From the NCBI RefSeq assembly GCF_051433165.1, contig NZ_JBHMFS010000001.1, forward strand, positions 248,001 through 312,000: a DNA stretch of 64,000 nucleotides, read 5' to 3'. This document shows, piece by piece, positions 60,828-64,000 of this stretch. Each line of letters begins with the position of its first letter. Positions within the stretch are counted from its first letter, which is position 1. The DNA is from Falsiroseomonas sp051433165. GTDB taxonomy: Bacteria > Pseudomonadota > Alphaproteobacteria > Acetobacterales > Acetobacteraceae. Below the pieces are notes generated by a model. The model had not been told where the DNA came from and made no database searches. It saw nothing but the letters and a program-made list of their open reading frames with translations. The position numbers were made by a program, and so were the translations under genes.

Positions 60828-61693
60828 CGGATCGCGTCACCCTTTCCTCCGGCCAGGTCACCGTCGTGGTGAAGTCGCAGGGCGCGGAGCTGGCCAGCCT
60901 GCGGGACGCCACAGGCCAGGAATTCCTGTGGCAGGCCGGGCCGGAATGGCCGCGGCATGCGCCGGTGCTGTTCCCCATCGTCGGCCGGGTGCGGGACGAC
61001 ACGCTGCGCGTCGGCCACGAGCTGTACCCGATGGGCCAGCACGGCTTCGCCCGCGACAGCCGCTTCGAGCTGCTGGAACAGGGCGCCGAAAGCTGCCGCT
61101 TCCTGCTGGTGGACAGCGCCGCGACCCACGCCGCCTACCCCTTTGCCTTCCGGCTGGAGGTGGCCTACGCGCTGCATGGCGCGTCGCTGACCGTGACGCA
61201 TACGGCGCACAACCCGGGTGAGGGCACGCTGCCCTTTTCCATCGGCGCGCACCCCGCCTTCCGCTGGCCGCTGCCCGGCGCCGGAGCCAAGAACGCGCAC
61301 CGGATCGAGTTCGAGCAGGAGGAATCCGGCCCCGCCTGGCGGCTGGATGAGAACGGGCTGATCGACGCCACGCCGCAACCCTTTCCGGTGCATGGCCGGA
61401 ATCTCGGGCTGCGGGAGGATCTGTTCCGCCCCTCCGCCATCATCCTGCTGAACCCGGCCAGCCGCCGCCTTCGCTACGCCGCGCCGGGCACGAAGGGGCT
61501 GGAGGTGACCTGGCAGGGGTTCTCGCATCTCGGCCTGTGGATGAAGCCCGGCGCCGAGTTCCTCTGCATCGAGCCCTGGGCGGGCTACGCCGATCCGGCG
61601 CAGTTCTGGGGGGACATCTGGGCCAAGCCGGGGATGGAGATGCTGGGTGCGGGCGAAAGCCGGCGCTTCATGTGGCGGGTGAGCCTGGGCTGA
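60824..61693 (+). CDS. Aldose 1-epimerase family protein
   Basis: A 289-residue galactose-mutarotase-fold protein. GAHPAFRWPL near residue 142 has the catalytic His, and EFLCIEPWAGYADP near 247 has the general-base Glu. Proteins of this size resemble YeaD/YihR and LacX-type sugar epimerases. ATG at 60824 overlaps the upstream stop (ATGA). The substrate is unknown. Confidence 0.88.
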   Translation: MTDRVTLSSGQVTVVVKSQGAELASLRDATGQEFLWQAGPEWPRHAPVLFPIVGRVRDDTLRVGHELYPMGQHGFARDSRFELLEQGAESCRFLLVDSAATHAAYPFAFRLEVAYALHGASLTVTHTAHNPGEGTLPFSIGAHPAFRWPLPGAGAKNAHRIEFEQEESGPAWRLDENGLIDATPQPFPVHGRNLGLREDLFRPSAIILLNPASRRLRYAAPGTKGLEVTWQGFSHLGLWMKPGAEFLCIEPWAGYADPAQFWGDIWAKPGMEMLGAGESRRFMWRVSLG

Positions 61694-61767
61694 TCCTGCC
61701 ATCCTCTTGCGCGATGGGGGCGGGGGGGTATGGTCCGGCGCATCGCGTTCCGAAGGAAAGCTCCAGC

Positions 61768-62451
61768 ATGGCCGACTACGTGATTCCGCCGCTCGCCCAG
61801 GCCTCCATCCCGGTGAAGGGCGGCGGGTCCTTCCCCGTGCGCCGCATCTTCTGCGTCGGCCGCAACTACGCCGAACACGCCATCGAGATGGGCAGCGACC
61901 CGACGCGGGAGCCGCCCTTCTACTTCACCAAGCCGGCGGACGCCGTGGTGATCAACGACGCCGACATGCCCTACCCGCCCGCCAGCAAATCCCTGCACCA
62001 TGAGATGGAGCTGGTGGTCGCGATCGGCACCGGCGGCGTGGATATCAGCCAGGCGGATGCGCTGAAGCATGTCTGGGGCTATTGCTGCGGCCTGGATATG
62101 ACGCGGCGCGATTTGCAGAACGAGGCGAAGAAGACCGGCCGCCCGTGGGACATGGGCAAGGGTTTCGACAAGTCGGCGCCGATGGGCCTGCTGGTGCCGG
62201 CCGGCGATTTCGACCCCTCCAAGGGCAAGATCGAGTTGCGGGTGAACGGCAAGGTCACCCAGACCTCGGATCTGTCGAAGCTCATCTGGTCGGTGCCGGA
62301 AGTGATCGCCAACCTCTCCGGCCTGGTGCGGCTGGAGCCGGGCGACCTGATCATGACCGGCACGCCGGAAGGCGTGGCCGCCGTGAACAAGGGCGACCTG
62401 CTGGAAGGCATGGTCGAGGGCGTCGGCACGGTGACCGTCAAGATCGTCTAA
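61768..62451 (+). CDS. Fumarylacetoacetate hydrolase family protein
   Basis: A 227-residue FAH-fold enzyme. RIFCVGRNYAEHAIEMG near residue 26, the metal ligands of SLHHEMELVVAIG (two Glu, near 77) and CCGLDMTRRDLQ (Asp, near 110), and GDLIMTGTPEGVAAV near 195 are the family signatures. Such enzymes split acylpyruvates or decarboxylate oxaloacetate. The ATG at 61768 has AAGGAAAG nine bases upstream. Confidence 0.93.
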   Translation: MADYVIPPLAQASIPVKGGGSFPVRRIFCVGRNYAEHAIEMGSDPTREPPFYFTKPADAVVINDADMPYPPASKSLHHEMELVVAIGTGGVDISQADALKHVWGYCCGLDMTRRDLQNEAKKTGRPWDMGKGFDKSAPMGLLVPAGDFDPSKGKIELRVNGKVTQTSDLSKLIWSVPEVIANLSGLVRLEPGDLIMTGTPEGVAAVNKGDLLEGMVEGVGTVTVKIV

Positions 62452-62459
62452 GTGATTCC

Positions 62460-62485
62460 CCCTCCCCCGTTCTTACGGGGGAGGG
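62460..62485. repeat. G/C-rich intergenic palindrome
   Basis: CCCTCCCCCG-TTCTTA-CGGGGGAGGG is a perfect 10-bp stem followed by TCGGGGTGGGGGC. It sits between the FAH gene and xthA. The look of the sequence is that of a dispersed REP-like element seen in many GC-rich alphaproteobacterial genomes. It may also act as a terminator or mRNA-end stabiliser; there is no T-run. Confidence 0.7.
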
Positions 62486-62530
62486 TCGGGGTGGGGGCAA
62501 GCCACCTGACCCAGCTCGAACGCAGGCCGC

Positions 62531-63349
62531 ATGACCCTTCGCATCGTCACCTGGAACATCAACTCCGTCCGGCTGCGCCTGCCGCTGCTGGCCGATCTCG
62601 TCACCGCCCTGGCACCGGACGTGATCTGCTTGCAGGAGACAAAGTGCCCCGACGAATTCTTCCCGCATGAGGGCGTCGCTGCGCTCGGCTACGAACACCG
62701 CGCCGTGCGCGGGATGAAGGGCTACAACGGCGTCGCCATCCTCTCGCGCATCCCCTTCACGCGGCGTGACGGCGTGGACCCGGATTGGTGCGCCAAGGGC
62801 GATTGCCGACACATCGCGGTGGAGCTGGACGCACCCGGCGGCCCGGTGGAGCTGCATGATTTCTACATCCCCGCCGGCGGCGACATCGCCGACCGGGAGA
62901 AGAACATCAAATTCGCCCACAAGCTGGATTTTGTCGCGGAGGCCACCGCCTGGTCCGCCGCGCGCCATGCCGCCGGTGGATTTCGCCGTGCCGTGCTGGT
63001 CGGCGATCTGAACATCGCGCCGCTGGAGCATGATGTCTGGTCGCACAAGCAGTTGCTCGACGTCGTCTCCCACACGCCGATCGAGACGCAGGCGCTGACG
63101 GCGATGATGCAGGCGGGCGGCTGGCACGATGCGCTGCGGCATTTCGTCCCGGCGGACCAGAAGCTGTACACGTGGTGGTCCTATCGCGCGGCGGATTGGC
63201 GGGCCTCGGATCGTGGGCGGCGGCTGGACCATGTATGGGTCTCGCCCGACCTCGCCGGCAGCCTGGTTGGCCATACCGTGCTGAAGGATGCACGCGGCTG
63301 GACCCAGGCATCGGATCATGTGCCGGTGCTGGTGGAGATCGCCGCCTGA
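62531..63349 (+). CDS. xthA: Exodeoxyribonuclease III
   Basis: AP endonuclease/3'-5' exonuclease of base-excision repair, 272 residues. WNINSVRLRL (N9), LQETKCPDEFFP (E near 36), YIPAGGD near 112, VGDLNIAPLEHDVW (D/N near 157) and RLDHVWVSPD with final ASDHVPV (DH pair near 264) are all present, as in the EEP fold. It complements the mutM product encoded 9 kb upstream. Confidence 0.96.
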   Translation: MTLRIVTWNINSVRLRLPLLADLVTALAPDVICLQETKCPDEFFPHEGVAALGYEHRAVRGMKGYNGVAILSRIPFTRRDGVDPDWCAKGDCRHIAVELDAPGGPVELHDFYIPAGGDIADREKNIKFAHKLDFVAEATAWSAARHAAGGFRRAVLVGDLNIAPLEHDVWSHKQLLDVVSHTPIETQALTAMMQAGGWHDALRHFVPADQKLYTWWSYRAADWRASDRGRRLDHVWVSPDLAGSLVGHTVLKDARGWTQASDHVPVLVEIAA

Positions 63350-63364
63350 AGGGAGAAACACGCC

Positions 63365-64000
63365 ATGCGGATCGGCATCGATAGCTACTGCTACCACCGC
63401 TATTTCGGCGATTGGTATGAGGGGCTGCAACGCGACCCCGGCCGCCGCATCGACGTGTTCGACTTTCTCGACATCGCGCAGGGCCACGGTGTGGAAGGCG
63501 TTTCGCTGGAGGCCGTGTACATCCCGGAAGATGACGCGACGCTCGGCCGGCTGGCGGATCGTGTGGCGGAACTCGGCATGGAGCCGGTCTGGGCCTGGGG
63601 GCATCCGGATGGGCTGCGCTCCGGCACCGACGAAGCGGCCGCCGAGGATCTGCTGCGCCATATCGGCATCGCGAAGCGCGTCGGCGCCACGGTGATGCGG
63701 ATCTGCGCCGGCAGCCGCCGCACGCGCCCGCTCGATTGGGCGCAGCACAAGGGAAAACTCGTCCCGATGCTGCAACCCTTGGCGGAGGCGGCGGCGCGGC
63801 AGGGCGTGGTGCTGGCGGTGGAGAACCACATCGATCTGCTGGCGGATGAGATGGTGGAGATCATGCAGGCGGTGGACAGCCCCGGCCTCGGCGTCTGCCT
63901 GGATACCGCGAACAATTTGCGGATGTTCGAGGAGCCGGTGGCGGTGGCGGCGAAGCTGGCGCCCTATACCCGTGCCACGCATGTGAAGAACATCACCACC
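63365..64000 (+). CDS. Sugar-phosphate isomerase/epimerase-like TIM barrel (partial, cut by window edge)
   Basis: 212 residues are visible, open to the right edge. The fold is xylose-isomerase-like: MRIGIDSYCYHRYF, HGVEGVSLEAVYIPE near residue 42, and the barrel-type VVLAVENHIDLLADEMVEIM (metal-ligand Glu near 153) and GVCLDTANN (Asp near 179), then THVKNI. It resembles the sugar phosphate isomerase/epimerase (AP2Ec) family. It begins 15 bases after xthA, with GGGAG upstream. Substrate not deducible. Confidence 0.85.
   Translation, partial: MRIGIDSYCYHRYFGDWYEGLQRDPGRRIDVFDFLDIAQGHGVEGVSLEAVYIPEDDATLGRLADRVAELGMEPVWAWGHPDGLRSGTDEAAAEDLLRHIGIAKRVGATVMRICAGSRRTRPLDWAQHKGKLVPMLQPLAEAAARQGVVLAVENHIDLLADEMVEIMQAVDSPGLGVCLDTANNLRMFEEPVAVAAKLAPYTRATHVKNITT

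Noticed and set aside
1..64000. CRISPR arrays, insertion sequences, tRNA or rRNA genes
   Set aside because: No regularly spaced repeat-spacer pattern, transposase-like protein, terminal inverted repeats or structural RNA pattern was seen; a tRNAscan/Rfam/ISfinder run would be decisive.

Overview
The window is very GC-rich and densely coded, with short intergenic gaps and many 1-4 base ATGA/GTGA/TGATG overlaps. The gene set points to an aerobic alphaproteobacterium of the Acetobacteraceae/Rhodospirillales type (Roseomonas-like). Pointers are the plsC-miaB-phoH(-ybeY) order, aroE-coaE-dnaQ, ubiE/mutM/enoyl-CoA hydratase/rpsT/dnaA, a PII uridylyltransferase, ubiquinone genes (coq7, ubiE), a PEP-CTERM-type protein and five Bug-family (TctC-like) periplasmic binding proteins. 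The taxon is inferred from gene content, not from a marker-gene search. I saw no rRNA, tRNA, CRISPR array, transposase or prophage block.

Layout. 0-3.7 kb: leftward plsC-miaB-phoH, with ybeY probably starting at the edge. 3.9-6.5 kb: an opine-dehydrogenase-like gene overlapping a sulfotransferase with a long extra C-terminus. 6.6-10 kb: a leftward chain lutB-orf81-lutC-smr-xre in which every junction is a 4-base overlap; lutA sits alone at 16.5 kb. 10-14 kb: hrcA, small envelope genes, an M15-type peptidase and gshB. 14.3-17.3 kb: aroE-coaE-dnaQ-lutA. 17.3-25.3 kb: glnD-mutS, divergent from maeB. 25.6-28 kb: an FkbM methyltransferase, then a ribosome-hibernation factor gene touching a bacterial eRF1-like (baeRF) gene. 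28-31.2 kb: a Bug protein, a class-I-GAT gamma-glutamyl hydrolase and a ureohydrolase with a structured leader. 31.3-34.7 kb: dnaN, coq7 and a flavoprotein dehydrogenase.

34.7-50.5 kb is the accessory, catabolic part: TRAP transporter dctP-Q-M, an M24 peptidase, a two-subunit class I hydro-lyase (fumarase/tartrate dehydratase type), then a tight rightward run of 2-hydroxyacid dehydrogenase, GST, class III CoA-transferase, carboxymuconolactone-decarboxylase-like protein, amidohydrolase, three consecutive Bug proteins and an enoyl-CoA hydratase. It is followed by an enolase-superfamily enzyme divergent from a fifth Bug protein. It reads as an uncharacterised uptake-and-degradation system for organic acids.

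50.5-64 kb returns to core functions: a PEP-CTERM protein, a thioesterase-ubiE pair, mutM, an enoyl-CoA hydratase, rpsT and dnaA. These are followed by an ECF sigma/anti-sigma pair with a DUF4394 protein, a methyltransferase, a ketopantoate-reductase-like gene, an aldose-1-epimerase-like gene, an FAH-family hydrolase, exonuclease III and a truncated sugar-phosphate-isomerase-like gene at the right edge.
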